Of a stretch of 64,000 bases of DNA, positions 17,042 to 26,126 are shown piece after piece; the first letter of the stretch is position 1, and each line of letters opens with the position of its first letter. Origin of the DNA: a virus. The position numbers were made by a program, and so were the translations under genes. The DNA lies in IMG/VR virus record IMGVR_UViG_3300037504_001229, positions 26,580 through 90,579 of that record; one strand, written 5' to 3'. The notes beneath the pieces were generated by a model, which was given only the letters and a program-made list of their open reading frames with translations, had not been told where the DNA came from and searched no databases.

Positions 17042-17293
17042 ATGTGGAAAGAATATCGTAAGAAACCAGTAGTTATTAAAGCAATACAATGGACAGGAGA
17101 AAACTTAGAGGAAGTGAAAGAACTATGTGAATTTCATAGTCATCTATCTTATGAGTCTAGTGATACTTTAGTCATAAAAACTCTAGAAGGTGATATGAAA
17201 TGTCAAAAAAGGGACTATATAATAATAGGAGTGAACGGAGAATATTATCCTTGTAAACCAGATATATTTGAAAAAACATATGAGGAAGTATAA
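17042..17293 (+). CDS. Conserved phage protein with PGDYG-like domain
   Basis: 83 residues. The start KPVVIKAIQWTGEN and the segment TLEGDMKCQKRDYIIIGVNG, ending in PCKPDIFEKTY, follow a pattern seen in many phage proteins of the PGDYG-type family. Function unknown in that family. It lies between neuB and a GT8-like gene with 1-bp spacing. Confidence 0.78.
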   Translation: MWKEYRKKPVVIKAIQWTGENLEEVKELCEFHSHLSYESSDTLVIKTLEGDMKCQKRDYIIIGVNGEYYPCKPDIFEKTYEEV

Positions 17294-18070
17294 GTGAAGA
17301 TTATTTTATGCTCAATGATCGATGATTTTTTTATGGTTGGATTTGAAGTTTTTATGAAGTCACTTCTTAAAACTAATCCTTGGTTTGATCTACCTTTTCG
17401 TTTAATAGATGTAGGACTTAATAAAAAGAATAAAGAAAAATGTTTAGAAATATATTCTAACATTGAGTTTGTTAAACCTAAAAAGGAAAACTATAAAAAA
17501 ATAAGTTTTGAAAAAACTCATGAAATACTTTGGAATACTTATTATAAGTTAGATATTTTTTCATATGATGATGTAGATAGACTTGTATTTCTTGATTTAG
17601 ATATGATAGTATTAGAGGATATTAAAAAACTGTTTGAGTTTACTGTTACTATAGGAGGGTGTAAAGGATATTCTCAAGGTAATGATAGTTTAAGAAAAGA
17701 TATGAATACTGGATGTATTGTTCTTAATAAACCAGTTTTGAATAATAGTATCTATAAAAACATACTAGATTATACAGCTAAAGCAGGTGGATTTAGTATG
17801 CCAGATCAAAAAGCAATAGGTCAGTTTTTTAAAAATAAAATAGCATTTATTCCAAAGGAGTTTGATTGTGAAAAAAGACTTTGGAAGGGAGATAAGTTTA
17901 AACTTTTTTTTAATGATAAAAATGAACTAATGTATAAAGAAGGGAAGAAGATTTCTAAGTGTAAGATTCTTCACTATGTGAGCGAGAAGCCATGGCAAGA
18001 GAAAAAGGATAAAATAAACTTTGGGTATGAAGAACTTGAAAAACTCTGGTGGAATGTAAAGAATGAGTAG
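17294..18070 (+). CDS. Glycosyltransferase, GT8-like (GT-A fold)
   Basis: 258 residues, GTG start. The DxD motif appears in VFLDLDMIVLED (about 97-108) and a second part has MNTGCIVLNK and PDQKAIGQFF, all typical of GT8 family (glycogenin/LgtC) enzymes. A His in ILHYVSEKPW may complete the metal site. It transfers a sugar from a UDP donor to an unknown acceptor. Part of the glycan cassette; overlaps the next gene by 8 bp. Confidence 0.83.
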   Translation: MKIILCSMIDDFFMVGFEVFMKSLLKTNPWFDLPFRLIDVGLNKKNKEKCLEIYSNIEFVKPKKENYKKISFEKTHEILWNTYYKLDIFSYDDVDRLVFLDLDMIVLEDIKKLFEFTVTIGGCKGYSQGNDSLRKDMNTGCIVLNKPVLNNSIYKNILDYTAKAGGFSMPDQKAIGQFFKNKIAFIPKEFDCEKRLWKGDKFKLFFNDKNELMYKEGKKISKCKILHYVSEKPWQEKKDKINFGYEELEKLWWNVKNE

Positions 18071-18407
18071 AGAATTATTATTTTCTGTTACAAAAAAAGA
18101 TTTAGAAATTACTTGGTTTTCAGGAAAAGGAGCAGGTGGTCAACATAGAAATAAACATCAAAACTGTTGCAGAATTAAACATCCGGAAAGTGGAGTTATT
18201 GTAACTGGACAGGAAGAAAAAAGTAGAGATAAAAACTTAAGAAATGCTTTTAAAAGACTAACTGAAAATAAAAAATTTAAAACTTGGTTAAAAATAAAAA
18301 CTTCTGAGCTAATGAATGATTCATATAGTATTGAGGAACAAGTTAATAACGCTATGAGAGAAGAAAATTTAAAGGTGGAATATGGAAAAGATATCGATTC
18401 GCAATAG
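18063..18407 (+). CDS. GGQ release-factor-like protein (ArfB/RF-1 domain)
   Basis: 114 residues, only the catalytic RF domain: WFSGKGAGGQHRNKHQ with the GGQ at 25-27, which hydrolyses peptidyl-tRNA on ribosomes. No stop-codon-reading domain is present. The C-terminal tail is lysine-rich at first (KKFKTWLKIK) as in ArfB-like rescue factors, then acidic. It could rescue stalled ribosomes or act as a phage release factor. It sits oddly within a glycan cassette, overlapping neighbours on both sides. Confidence 0.87.
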   Translation: MSRELLFSVTKKDLEITWFSGKGAGGQHRNKHQNCCRIKHPESGVIVTGQEEKSRDKNLRNAFKRLTENKKFKTWLKIKTSELMNDSYSIEEQVNNAMREENLKVEYGKDIDSQ

Positions 18408-18927
18408 TAAAAATGCAAAAATCGGCCTCAAACAGATGATTGAATATGTAAAAAAGAACTCAGATTTTCCTATAGAAAAAGTAGTCGAAATAGGATCTTA
18501 TGTAGGAGATTCTTCAGAAATATTTGCTCAACATTTTAATCAAGTTATTTGTATCGATCCATTCATTAATGGATATGATAAAAATGATGCTGCTTCTTAT
18601 CAATATCGTATGAGAATAATAGAAAATCAGTTTGACGAATTGTGTAGTAGATATAGTAATATAAGAAAACTTAAAATGAAATCGAATGAGGCAGTTAATC
18701 TTTTTGAAGATAAGTCTATAGCTATAGCTTATATAGATGCAATTCATACACGTGAGGGGGTCAAAAATGATATTAAACTTTGGCTACCAAAAATTAAAAA
18801 AGGTGGGTTTATAACTGGACACGACTATCAAGGAAAATTTCCTGGAGTTATTAAAGCAGTAAACGAATTACTAGGCGAACCTGATAAAATATTTCCTGAT
18901 ACAAGTTGGGTAAAAAAGGTTAAGTAA
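18382..18927 (+). CDS. SAM-dependent methyltransferase (class I)
   Basis: 181 residues. The SAM-binding motif VVEIGSYVGDSS (about 34-45), acidic strand VICIDPF and the later AIAYIDAIH and GGFITGHDY fit the Methyltransf_24 group found in glycan and natural-product clusters. Acceptor unknown; a sugar O- or N-methylation is the contextual guess. Overlaps the GGQ gene by 26 bp. Confidence 0.83.
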   Translation: MEKISIRNSKNAKIGLKQMIEYVKKNSDFPIEKVVEIGSYVGDSSEIFAQHFNQVICIDPFINGYDKNDAASYQYRMRIIENQFDELCSRYSNIRKLKMKSNEAVNLFEDKSIAIAYIDAIHTREGVKNDIKLWLPKIKKGGFITGHDYQGKFPGVIKAVNELLGEPDKIFPDTSWVKKVK

Positions 18928-19697
18928 TGGATATTGAAGAAAAATATAAGAATCTTATCGAAGGTAAAAAAGTTATATTTGTTGGACCAGCCCCTACTCT
19001 AAAAGATCAAAATAAAGGTAGATGGATAGATGAAGAATTTGATTTAGTTGTAAGAACTAATGGAGCTTCTCTTTTACTTAAAAATAAAGAGTTTAAAAAA
19101 GATTATGGCTCTAAAATGGATATTCTATATTGTAATGTTCAGTTCCATAGAGAGATGAGACCTTTACCCTTAGAAAGATGGAAAATAGATCATGGATTAC
19201 AATTTGTTAACTTTAAAGTATTGAAAGAATCCTATGAGAAAATTTATTCTAAGGCTGTACCTGTAAGGGGAATAAGTACTCTTATAAAGAAACTACAACA
19301 TACTGTTCCTAGTGTTTTAATGGGCCCTATTATATTAAAAGATATTTTACAATTTAATCCTGAAAGACTATATTTTACGGGAATGGATTTTTATATAGAT
19401 AAACCCGATATGTTTATTCCAGGAGATTATAGAGAATATTATCCAGGATATCTTCCTAAAAAAATAGTTAAAAAAGCAGATGTCGATAACATAGGAAAAA
19501 TAGATAATCATGAACAATATGAAAACTGTAGAATAGTTTATAACCTTTACAAAAATGGAGAAGTAGAAACTGATAAACAAATAGTAAAAATAATGGAAAC
19601 TATTATATCTGATCCTCTCTATTATTCAGTAAAAGGGAGAAGAAAAAGAATTAAAGATGCTAACTTGAAAAAACAACTTAAGAGGACAGTGATTTGA
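18927..19697 (+). CDS. Sialyltransferase-like protein (GT29/GT42-type fold)
   Basis: 256 residues. It begins KVIFVGPAPTLKDQ, then a strand DLVVRTNGAS, and later GPIILKDIL with LYFTGMDFY. This succession mimics the large and small sialyl motifs of GT29 enzymes (glycine turn then RxN; a GxxxL helix then YGxDF). A C-terminal IDNHEQYENC provides a His candidate. With NeuB and NeuA in the cassette, transfer of a CMP-nonulosonate is the likely role. Similarity is by eye only. Confidence 0.6.
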   Translation: MDIEEKYKNLIEGKKVIFVGPAPTLKDQNKGRWIDEEFDLVVRTNGASLLLKNKEFKKDYGSKMDILYCNVQFHREMRPLPLERWKIDHGLQFVNFKVLKESYEKIYSKAVPVRGISTLIKKLQHTVPSVLMGPIILKDILQFNPERLYFTGMDFYIDKPDMFIPGDYREYYPGYLPKKIVKKADVDNIGKIDNHEQYENCRIVYNLYKNGEVETDKQIVKIMETIISDPLYYSVKGRRKRIKDANLKKQLKRTVI

Positions 19698-20392
19698 AAG
19701 TAAAAAATAAAAATAAGCCAAAGGAAGAACTTAAAAGTATTTTACAAATTCCTAAAGATCCAACTCCTGTTATTTTAATAGGGTGCGGAGAAAGTATTGA
19801 TAATTTAAATTTAGGAGCTTTGAATAGACAAGAAAAATACAATACTTGTACTATTTCTGATGCTATTAAAGTTTTAAAACAACCAACATATGCTTTTCAA
19901 TATCATTGGAGAGGTGCTTGGCGGTGTCATCAAGAATTAGATAAAGCAAAATATCTTATAACTACATATAAGGTTTTAAATGATTTTAAAAGAGTAGGGA
20001 AAGAGGAATGGTATAATATAATTAAGGAGCAAGAAAATGCTTATTTTTTTCAATCTAACCATGTAAAATGGGATGTAATAAGAGAAGGTAAATTTGATTT
20101 ACAAATATCAGAACCGAAGCTTCAAAATCACGAAGGATCAGTAGTAGGAGTTATACATTTTCTATGTGGGTATTTAGGAGTTAGAAATATTAAATACATA
20201 GGATTTGACGGAGGAGTTAATCCAGGAAAAACTAGTTATGGATCTAAAGTACATCATGGAAGAAAGCCTTCTAAAATACAAGGAGCAGCTAAAGATTATG
20301 AAAAAAGTTGGCAAGCTGTTCTTAAAATGCTCGAATATTATCCTCATGTTATGTTTAAGCCTTTAGACGAATTTTTAAGAAAGGGAAAATAA
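19694..20392 (+). CDS. DUF115/sialyltransferase-fold-like protein
   Basis: 232 residues. After a lysine-rich start it has VILIGCGESIDNL, CTISDAI, and later GSVVGVIHFLCGYLG with IKYIGFDGG, the same scaffold as the preceding gene and of DUF115/MAF-like proteins that hold nucleotide-activated sugars. Likely acts on a CMP- or similar sugar. TTG start, overlapping the previous gene by 4 bp. Precise activity unknown. Confidence 0.55.
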   Translation: MKVKNKNKPKEELKSILQIPKDPTPVILIGCGESIDNLNLGALNRQEKYNTCTISDAIKVLKQPTYAFQYHWRGAWRCHQELDKAKYLITTYKVLNDFKRVGKEEWYNIIKEQENAYFFQSNHVKWDVIREGKFDLQISEPKLQNHEGSVVGVIHFLCGYLGVRNIKYIGFDGGVNPGKTSYGSKVHHGRKPSKIQGAAKDYEKSWQAVLKMLEYYPHVMFKPLDEFLRKGK

Positions 20393-20396
20393 ATTT

Positions 20397-21434
20397 ATGA
20401 AAGCTCTTCACTTAGCTATCTTCGATAGAAATATTGGAGACAATGCTCTTAACTATGTAATAGACAACATGTTCAAAGATAAGTTTGATACTTATAAGAC
20501 ATATAATATATATAAGAAAACTTTAATAGATAAAAATACTATTGATTACTTAAATAGTTTTGATGTCTTAATTATAGGAGGAGGTGGTTTATTATCTTCT
20601 CATGTACCGGGGAAGAAAATAACAAAGTGGGGTACTGCAATAAGAATACCTTTAGATAAAGTTAAAAGTAAAAAAGTCTTTTATTCCTTGGGTTATAATA
20701 ACTTTTATCCTGACATAGCCCCTGCTGGGAAGTTAGTAAATCAGCTAGATTATATTATTAATGATAAGAACTCTTATATAAGTCTAAGAAATGACGGGTC
20801 AAAAGAAAGGCTACAAGATTATATAGATAGTAACAAAATAAGAACAATACCTGATGCCGGGACTTTTTTCAATATTAAAAAAGAATTTCCTGAGTATATA
20901 CTTATAAATATTGCTATGGATTCAATACCTGTTCGATATGGGAGTATAGAAAAACCTTTAAAAATTCTAGAGAAGGTTTTGAAACCATACGAAAAAGAAA
21001 AAATTATGTTTGCTTTCCATACTCCCGACGATGTTAGAATAACAAAAGTAGATTATTTTAAAATATTACAAAATAAATTTAATATAAGTATTTATCCTTT
21101 TGATAATAATTATAAGAATACAATTACTTCTTGGGCAGTATATTCTAAAGCTAAATTTGTTATAGGCACAAGAGGACATTCACAGATTTTATGTGCTGGG
21201 AATTCTATCCCTTGTTTTTCTATCGATTCTCATCCTAAAATTAGAGATTATGCAAGATTAAATAACTTGGGATCCTTTTGCTCTAATATAGACGATAAAG
21301 ATATTTTTAAGAAATTTGCCTATTTTACTGAGAATATAGAAGAGTATTTAAAGAAGTGTTTGAAGTTAAAAACTATCTGGGATGAACAAATATGTAATTA
21401 TAATAAGGAACTATTGAATGAACTTTATAATTAA
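20397..21434 (+). CDS. Polysaccharide pyruvyl transferase-like protein
   Basis: 345 residues. The N-terminal FDRNIGDNALNYV, then VLIIGGGGLLSSH and the C-terminal GTRGHSQILCAGNSIP are signatures of the pyruvyl transferase family, which places a pyruvate ketal from PEP on sugars. PEP is also the NeuB substrate. A place in decorating the phage-made glycan is inferred from context. Confidence 0.85.
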   Translation: MKALHLAIFDRNIGDNALNYVIDNMFKDKFDTYKTYNIYKKTLIDKNTIDYLNSFDVLIIGGGGLLSSHVPGKKITKWGTAIRIPLDKVKSKKVFYSLGYNNFYPDIAPAGKLVNQLDYIINDKNSYISLRNDGSKERLQDYIDSNKIRTIPDAGTFFNIKKEFPEYILINIAMDSIPVRYGSIEKPLKILEKVLKPYEKEKIMFAFHTPDDVRITKVDYFKILQNKFNISIYPFDNNYKNTITSWAVYSKAKFVIGTRGHSQILCAGNSIPCFSIDSHPKIRDYARLNNLGSFCSNIDDKDIFKKFAYFTENIEEYLKKCLKLKTIWDEQICNYNKELLNELYN

Positions 21435-22359
21435 AAATGAGTATGTAATGAATAAATATGATGTCTATTTTTCTTTACTTAAAAATGATAAAGAAATATT
21501 TGTATTTCATAGAAGTGATGTTGTAGGCAAAAAAGCAAAAACAAATAAACTGACTATAAAAGATAATAAAATAGTTAGTAAGGAAATTGTATTAAAAGAA
21601 CCTTGTTTATCTCATAACTTTAGCATTCCTCCAGATTTCAACTTTGCCATAGCAGGTTTAGAATTTCCCAAATTTAAAAAATCTAAATACAATAATAGAT
21701 TATATACTATAGACTTTAAAACTTTTGATATTAAAGAAGAACTTCCTATACATGTAGATATGGAGAACTTTGTTAAACCTAAACTTGAAAATAAAAATGA
21801 AAAAATTATTATGAGTAACTTCGATAGTATGATTTCTTTACTTAAATATCAAGATACTTATTATCTTTATACAAGAGCTAATGTCAAACAGGGCGTTAGA
21901 AATCTTCAATACTTTACTTCTAGTGATTTTAAAACTTGGGAAGCGAAGGGATTAGTTAAATTTAATCATCACATTACTTCAAATGATAGTTATTATAGCC
22001 CTTACTTTTTTAAACATCCTACTAGAGATTTATATATAGGGTGGTTAACATTTTTAGAAAAGAAAAGTAGATATAGTAGTATTAGAGTATATATATCTAG
22101 AGATTGTGAAACTTGGGAATATAAAAATGAGATTTTTAATGATAGAAGAGCTAACTTTTTAGTTAAAAGTAAAGATGTAGGTAAGATACCAGCAAACTTA
22201 AAGTCTTATTACTTTCCTGTTTACGGTTATTGGGTAGAAGATAACAAATTTAACTTTATGATTCATCATAATTATTTTGGTTTAATAAAATCAGAAGATG
22301 TTAAAATAGTTCATTATCAAATTAAATTAGAGGAACTCGATGAAATGCTTAATTTGTAA
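21418..22359 (+). CDS. Five-bladed beta-propeller glycosidase-like protein (GH43/GH32-type)
   Basis: 313 residues, rich in beta strands with repeated xxxYYLYTRA, SSDFKTWE, SPYFFKHP and YISRDCETWEYK units, as in GH43/GH32/GH130 propellers. Acidic residues that might be catalytic are present but cannot be assigned. It may trim or phosphorolyse a glycan, or simply bind it. Overlaps neighbours on both sides (17 and 20 bp). Confidence 0.6.
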   Translation: MNFIIKNEYVMNKYDVYFSLLKNDKEIFVFHRSDVVGKKAKTNKLTIKDNKIVSKEIVLKEPCLSHNFSIPPDFNFAIAGLEFPKFKKSKYNNRLYTIDFKTFDIKEELPIHVDMENFVKPKLENKNEKIIMSNFDSMISLLKYQDTYYLYTRANVKQGVRNLQYFTSSDFKTWEAKGLVKFNHHITSNDSYYSPYFFKHPTRDLYIGWLTFLEKKSRYSSIRVYISRDCETWEYKNEIFNDRRANFLVKSKDVGKIPANLKSYYFPVYGYWVEDNKFNFMIHHNYFGLIKSEDVKIVHYQIKLEELDEMLNL

Positions 22360-23032
22360 TAGCAAAAACATACAGAAAAGTAAAAATATAGTTAGATGTT
22401 TATCTTGCGGACATCAATACAAAGAAATTCAGGAAGCTAAAAATATAGAATTTCAAAGTAAGTATCATCTTAGGTCTAGATGCCGAACTTTAACTTTAGT
22501 AAATAACCAAGTACCTAAAACTTTTCATAATGAAAGATATGGAATATGTAAAAGTAGAGTAAATAAAATAAAAGGAATATTAAAAGAGGAATATACTTTA
22601 CTTGATGTAGGAGGCAGTTGTGGAACTTTTGGAGTTCATATAAAACCTTATGTCAAAGAGATAGAAATAACAGATTTAGCTAACTATCAAAAAAAGGAAA
22701 GTGAAAGACTTGGGTTTAAGTTTTATCAAGGAAATTTTTTAACTCTTAATATTGATAAAAAATATGATATTGTTACAGCCTGGCATGTACTAGAACATAT
22801 AAATGATGTAAATAAATTTATTGAAAAATGCAAAAGTTTAAGTAAAAAATACATTGTTATAGAAGTTCCTACCGAGCGAAAAATTCAACAAAATATAGAA
22901 AGTGACGGACATATTCATTATTTTACTTCTTCCTCTTTTAAAGTTTTACTTGATAAATTTTTTAAAACATATACTTTGCAAAAAGGAGTTCAAAAACCAG
23001 CTTTACTAGCTATTATAAAGAAGGGTATTTAA
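22340..23032 (+). CDS. Methyltransferase with N-terminal zinc ribbon
   Basis: 230 residues. An N-terminal zinc ribbon (CLICNS, CLSCGH; Cys 3, 6, 19, 22) precedes a class I SAM methyltransferase: LLDVGGSCGTFG (about 88-99) and AWHVLEHINDV. Zinc-ribbon methyltransferases of this kind appear in sugar C- or O-methylation. Cassette member; acceptor unknown. Confidence 0.82.
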   Translation: MKCLICNSKNIQKSKNIVRCLSCGHQYKEIQEAKNIEFQSKYHLRSRCRTLTLVNNQVPKTFHNERYGICKSRVNKIKGILKEEYTLLDVGGSCGTFGVHIKPYVKEIEITDLANYQKKESERLGFKFYQGNFLTLNIDKKYDIVTAWHVLEHINDVNKFIEKCKSLSKKYIVIEVPTERKIQQNIESDGHIHYFTSSSFKVLLDKFFKTYTLQKGVQKPALLAIIKKGI

Positions 23033-23033
23033 A

Positions 23034-23654
23034 ATGGCTATAATGAGAGAATATAAAGTATTTTTTATCCATATTCCGAGAACAGGAGGACATACTATAG
23101 ATGCTCTTTTTGGACATAGAAGAAACAAACAAAAAGATAGAGTAAAAAGACATGCATATCCAAAAGATTATAAAAATATATTTCCAAAGGAGTGGAAAGA
23201 ATATTTTAAATTTACTTTTGTAAGAAATCCTTGGGATAGAGTAGTATCAGCTTGGACAAGATCTAGAGGTTCTAGGAATTATTTAGTCGAGGATAAAAAA
23301 AATATACATGATGATAAGTGGTTTTCTCAAAATATTCGAAATTCTTTTAATGCATTTATAGAAAATGAACTTAATAATGTTTTAGTTTCTGGGCACTTTA
23401 TTCCCCAAAGTAAATGGCTTTTAAAAAGTAATAAAAAACCTTATAAATATAACTTTATAGGTAGATTCGAATACTTTGAAAGAGATCTTGGTATTCTCTT
23501 AGATAATTTAGATATAGACTATTCTCAAATACCTGTTATGAATGTTTCGAATAAAAGACCGTATATAGAATACTACAATAATAAAACACTAAAAATAGTG
23601 AAAGAACTTTATAAAGAAGAGATAGAATATTTAGGATATGAGTATGGAGAATAA
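23034..23654 (+). CDS. Sulfotransferase (first copy)
   Basis: 206 residues. The PAPS 5'-phosphosulfate loop reads HIPRTGGHT (about 13-21) and the 3'-phosphate motif FVRNPWDRVVSAW (about 63-75), the two signatures of Sulfotransfer_2-like carbohydrate sulfotransferases. It would sulfate a sugar hydroxyl using host PAPS. A second copy with the same motifs lies at 24237; a methyltransferase separates them. Confidence 0.88.
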   Translation: MAIMREYKVFFIHIPRTGGHTIDALFGHRRNKQKDRVKRHAYPKDYKNIFPKEWKEYFKFTFVRNPWDRVVSAWTRSRGSRNYLVEDKKNIHDDKWFSQNIRNSFNAFIENELNNVLVSGHFIPQSKWLLKSNKKPYKYNFIGRFEYFERDLGILLDNLDIDYSQIPVMNVSNKRPYIEYYNNKTLKIVKELYKEEIEYLGYEYGE

Positions 23655-24240
23655 TTTTAATTATAAAAAGTTATATGAAAATTTATACAAAATAGGGTAT
23701 CAGAAAAATGTAAATATTGGAGTATCTTATGTTGAAAGTATTTGTAATAATTATGAGTTTAATACTTTGTTAGAAATAGGATGTTCCCAAGGATACGCCT
23801 TACTAGAATTTGAAAAATACGGAAAAAAAGTTAAAGGAATCGATATTTCTAAAACTGCTGTTTCTTATTGTAAAAGTAAAGGATTGAAATGTAAAGTAAA
23901 TTCTGCCACTGATATTAAATATAGAGATAATAGTTTTGATGCTATTTTTTCTTCGGATGTTTTAGAGCATTTAATAGAGGAGGATACTTTCAAAGCTTTA
24001 AAGGAAATAGACAGGGTAACAAGAAAGTGGGTATTTCTAAAAGTTTCAAAATATAAAGAGGGTAATAGGGAGTGGATAAACAAGCTTCATAATAACAGTG
24101 AGTATTTAGAAATAGAAAATTTACACCAAACTCTATGGGATTATAAAACCTGGATAAAAAATATTAGAGAAACAACTTCCTTAAAGTTTGTCGAGAGAAA
24201 GAATAGAATATTAGTTTTTGAAAAAAGGAGTGACTCTTGA
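23638..24240 (+). CDS. SAM-dependent methyltransferase (class I)
   Basis: 200 residues. Contains TLLEIGCSQGYALLEF (about 40-55), KGIDIS, FDAIFSSDVLEHL, the core of a class I SAM methyltransferase of the UbiE/Methyltransf_11 type. It sits between the two sulfotransferase genes, overlapping both (17 and 4 bp), so the three are very likely co-translated to trim the same glycan. Acceptor unknown. Confidence 0.85.
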   Translation: MSMENNFNYKKLYENLYKIGYQKNVNIGVSYVESICNNYEFNTLLEIGCSQGYALLEFEKYGKKVKGIDISKTAVSYCKSKGLKCKVNSATDIKYRDNSFDAIFSSDVLEHLIEEDTFKALKEIDRVTRKWVFLKVSKYKEGNREWINKLHNNSEYLEIENLHQTLWDYKTWIKNIRETTSLKFVERKNRILVFEKRSDS

Positions 24241-24845
24241 TAAAGTATTTTTTTCTCCATGTACCTAAGTGCGCAGGTGTTAGTATTATGCATTCTTTAT
24301 GGGAACTACTAGGTAGTAAAAAAGAAATTAGAGAAATACATCATCACCCTCAAAAAACTATTGCAAGATTTGAGGAAGTTCTAGATAAATCTTTTATATT
24401 TATTTTTTCTAGGAATCCTTGGGATCGATTTATTTCTTCTTTTTTTTATAGTGTTAAAAGATATAATCCTAATAAGCCGCATTCTATCAGAAAAGTTTGT
24501 TTTAATTTTAAAGAGGATGTCAATCTTTTTATTAATAAAATGAAAGATAGTAAAAAGTTCGAAAAGAAAGTTATAAAATCTTTCCATTTTAGACCCCAAG
24601 TAAATTGGTTATATAAAAAGATCGATTTCTATGGAAAATACGAAACTTTAGAAAGAGATTTTAAAAAAGTATCAAGAATTATAAAACCGGGATCAAAAAA
24701 TATTGAACTTAAATCTTTAAATATTTCTGAAAATAGAAATAGAGAATTGCCTTATCAAAGTTATTTTTCAGAAGAAAATATTAAATATATTGGAGAATTA
24801 TATAAAGAAGATATTGATTATTTTAACTATACTTTTAACAACTAA
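24237..24845 (+). CDS. Sulfotransferase (second copy)
   Basis: 202 residues with a TTG start after an AAGGAG site. HVPKCAGVSIMHSL is the PAPS loop and FSRNPWDRFISSFFY the 3'-phosphate motif. It shares its order of motifs with the 23034 gene but differs throughout, so the pair is an old duplication or two acquisitions. Likely sulfates a second position or sugar. Confidence 0.86.
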   Translation: MIKYFFLHVPKCAGVSIMHSLWELLGSKKEIREIHHHPQKTIARFEEVLDKSFIFIFSRNPWDRFISSFFYSVKRYNPNKPHSIRKVCFNFKEDVNLFINKMKDSKKFEKKVIKSFHFRPQVNWLYKKIDFYGKYETLERDFKKVSRIIKPGSKNIELKSLNISENRNRELPYQSYFSEENIKYIGELYKEDIDYFNYTFNN

Positions 24846-24869
24846 TATATAAAAGGAGAAGTAAACTTA

Positions 24870-26126
24870 ATGCCTTTCGAACTTAAAACAGTAGCATTTT
24901 TACCAATGAGAAGCGGAAGTAAATCTATTCCTGATAAAAATATAAAACAAATAGCAGGGAAACCTCTTTTTTATTGGACGTTAAACCCTTTAGTAAATGC
25001 TAAACTTTTAGATAAAATAGTTGTAGCAGTAGATAGTGAAAAATATGCCCTCTTAATAAAAGAATATTTTAATAATCCAAAAATTGAGATATATTTTAGG
25101 GATCAAGTAAATTCCCAAGATGGAAGTTCAACTGAAGCTGTTATTTTAGAATATATAGAAAAGTTTAGATCCCAGTTAAATACAAGAGATAATCTTCTTC
25201 TAACTCAAGCTACTAATTCCTTTATAGGAAGAAATGATGTAGATAATATTATTAACGATTTTAATAATAAAAAAGGAATTTATGATTCAATCTTAAGTGT
25301 AGCTAGTTTAGATGACAAGTTTCTTTGGACTACTGTTAACGGGGACGGCCCTAAAGTAGGAATGTCTATTAACTATGAATATTTAAAAAGACCTAGAAGA
25401 CAAGAATTTGAAAGTAATTTTTATGTAGAAAATGGAGCTATGTATATCTCTACTATAGAAAATATTCTAAAATATCAAAATAGATTAGCAGATAAAGTAG
25501 GATTATATGTTATGCCCAGTTATACAATGCATGAGTTAGACGAACCTGAGGATTATGATGTTATAGAAATGCTTCTTTTAAAGTATAAGTCTTCCGATTT
25601 TTTTAATAACGGAGAAAATTTAAAATATGTGAAGCTATTTGTATGTGATATTGATGGGACTCTTACAGATGGTAAGTTATATATTGATGAAAAAGGACAA
25701 GAACAAATAGTAGCGTTTAACAAAAGGGACGGGAAGGGATTTGAAATTCTTAGAAGTTTAAATCTTAAAACTATTTGGATTACTTCAGAGAAAAATACTT
25801 CTAAAAGTTTGGAGCAAAGAGCTAATAAGTTAAAAATAGATCGATTGTTTACTGGTGTAGATGATAAAGTAAAAGTTATAGATGATTTTTGTAAAGAAAA
25901 TAATATAAATATAAAAACTGAAGTAGCTTATATAGGAGATGATATTAACTGTAAAGATATTTTGAGTACTGTAAAATATTCTTTTTGCCCAGGTGATGCA
26001 GAAGATGAGATTAAAAAAATTCCTAATATCTATATATGCAACAAGGAAGGTGGAAAAGGATGTGTTCGAGAAGTAATAAACTTGATAAGGAATGCACATG
26101 AGCAGAAAAGTTTTAATAGTAGGTAA
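24870..26126 (+). CDS. neuA: Fusion of CMP-nonulosonate synthetase (NeuA) and KdsC-like HAD phosphatase
   Basis: 418 residues. The N-terminal half (1-240) is a NeuA cytidylyltransferase: FLPMRSGSKSIPDKNIK (P-loop-like RxGSKxxxxKN), then LLLTQATNSF. The C-terminal half starts CDIDGTLTDGKLY near 260 and has TSE, and later GDDINCKD, as in KdsC/KDN-9-phosphatase HAD enzymes. It activates the NeuB product with CTP, and the HAD half may first remove a phosphate. Preceded by AGGAG. Confidence 0.9.
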   Translation: MPFELKTVAFLPMRSGSKSIPDKNIKQIAGKPLFYWTLNPLVNAKLLDKIVVAVDSEKYALLIKEYFNNPKIEIYFRDQVNSQDGSSTEAVILEYIEKFRSQLNTRDNLLLTQATNSFIGRNDVDNIINDFNNKKGIYDSILSVASLDDKFLWTTVNGDGPKVGMSINYEYLKRPRRQEFESNFYVENGAMYISTIENILKYQNRLADKVGLYVMPSYTMHELDEPEDYDVIEMLLLKYKSSDFFNNGENLKYVKLFVCDIDGTLTDGKLYIDEKGQEQIVAFNKRDGKGFEILRSLNLKTIWITSEKNTSKSLEQRANKLKIDRLFTGVDDKVKVIDDFCKENNINIKTEVAYIGDDINCKDILSTVKYSFCPGDAEDEIKKIPNIYICNKEGGKGCVREVINLIRNAHEQKSFNSR

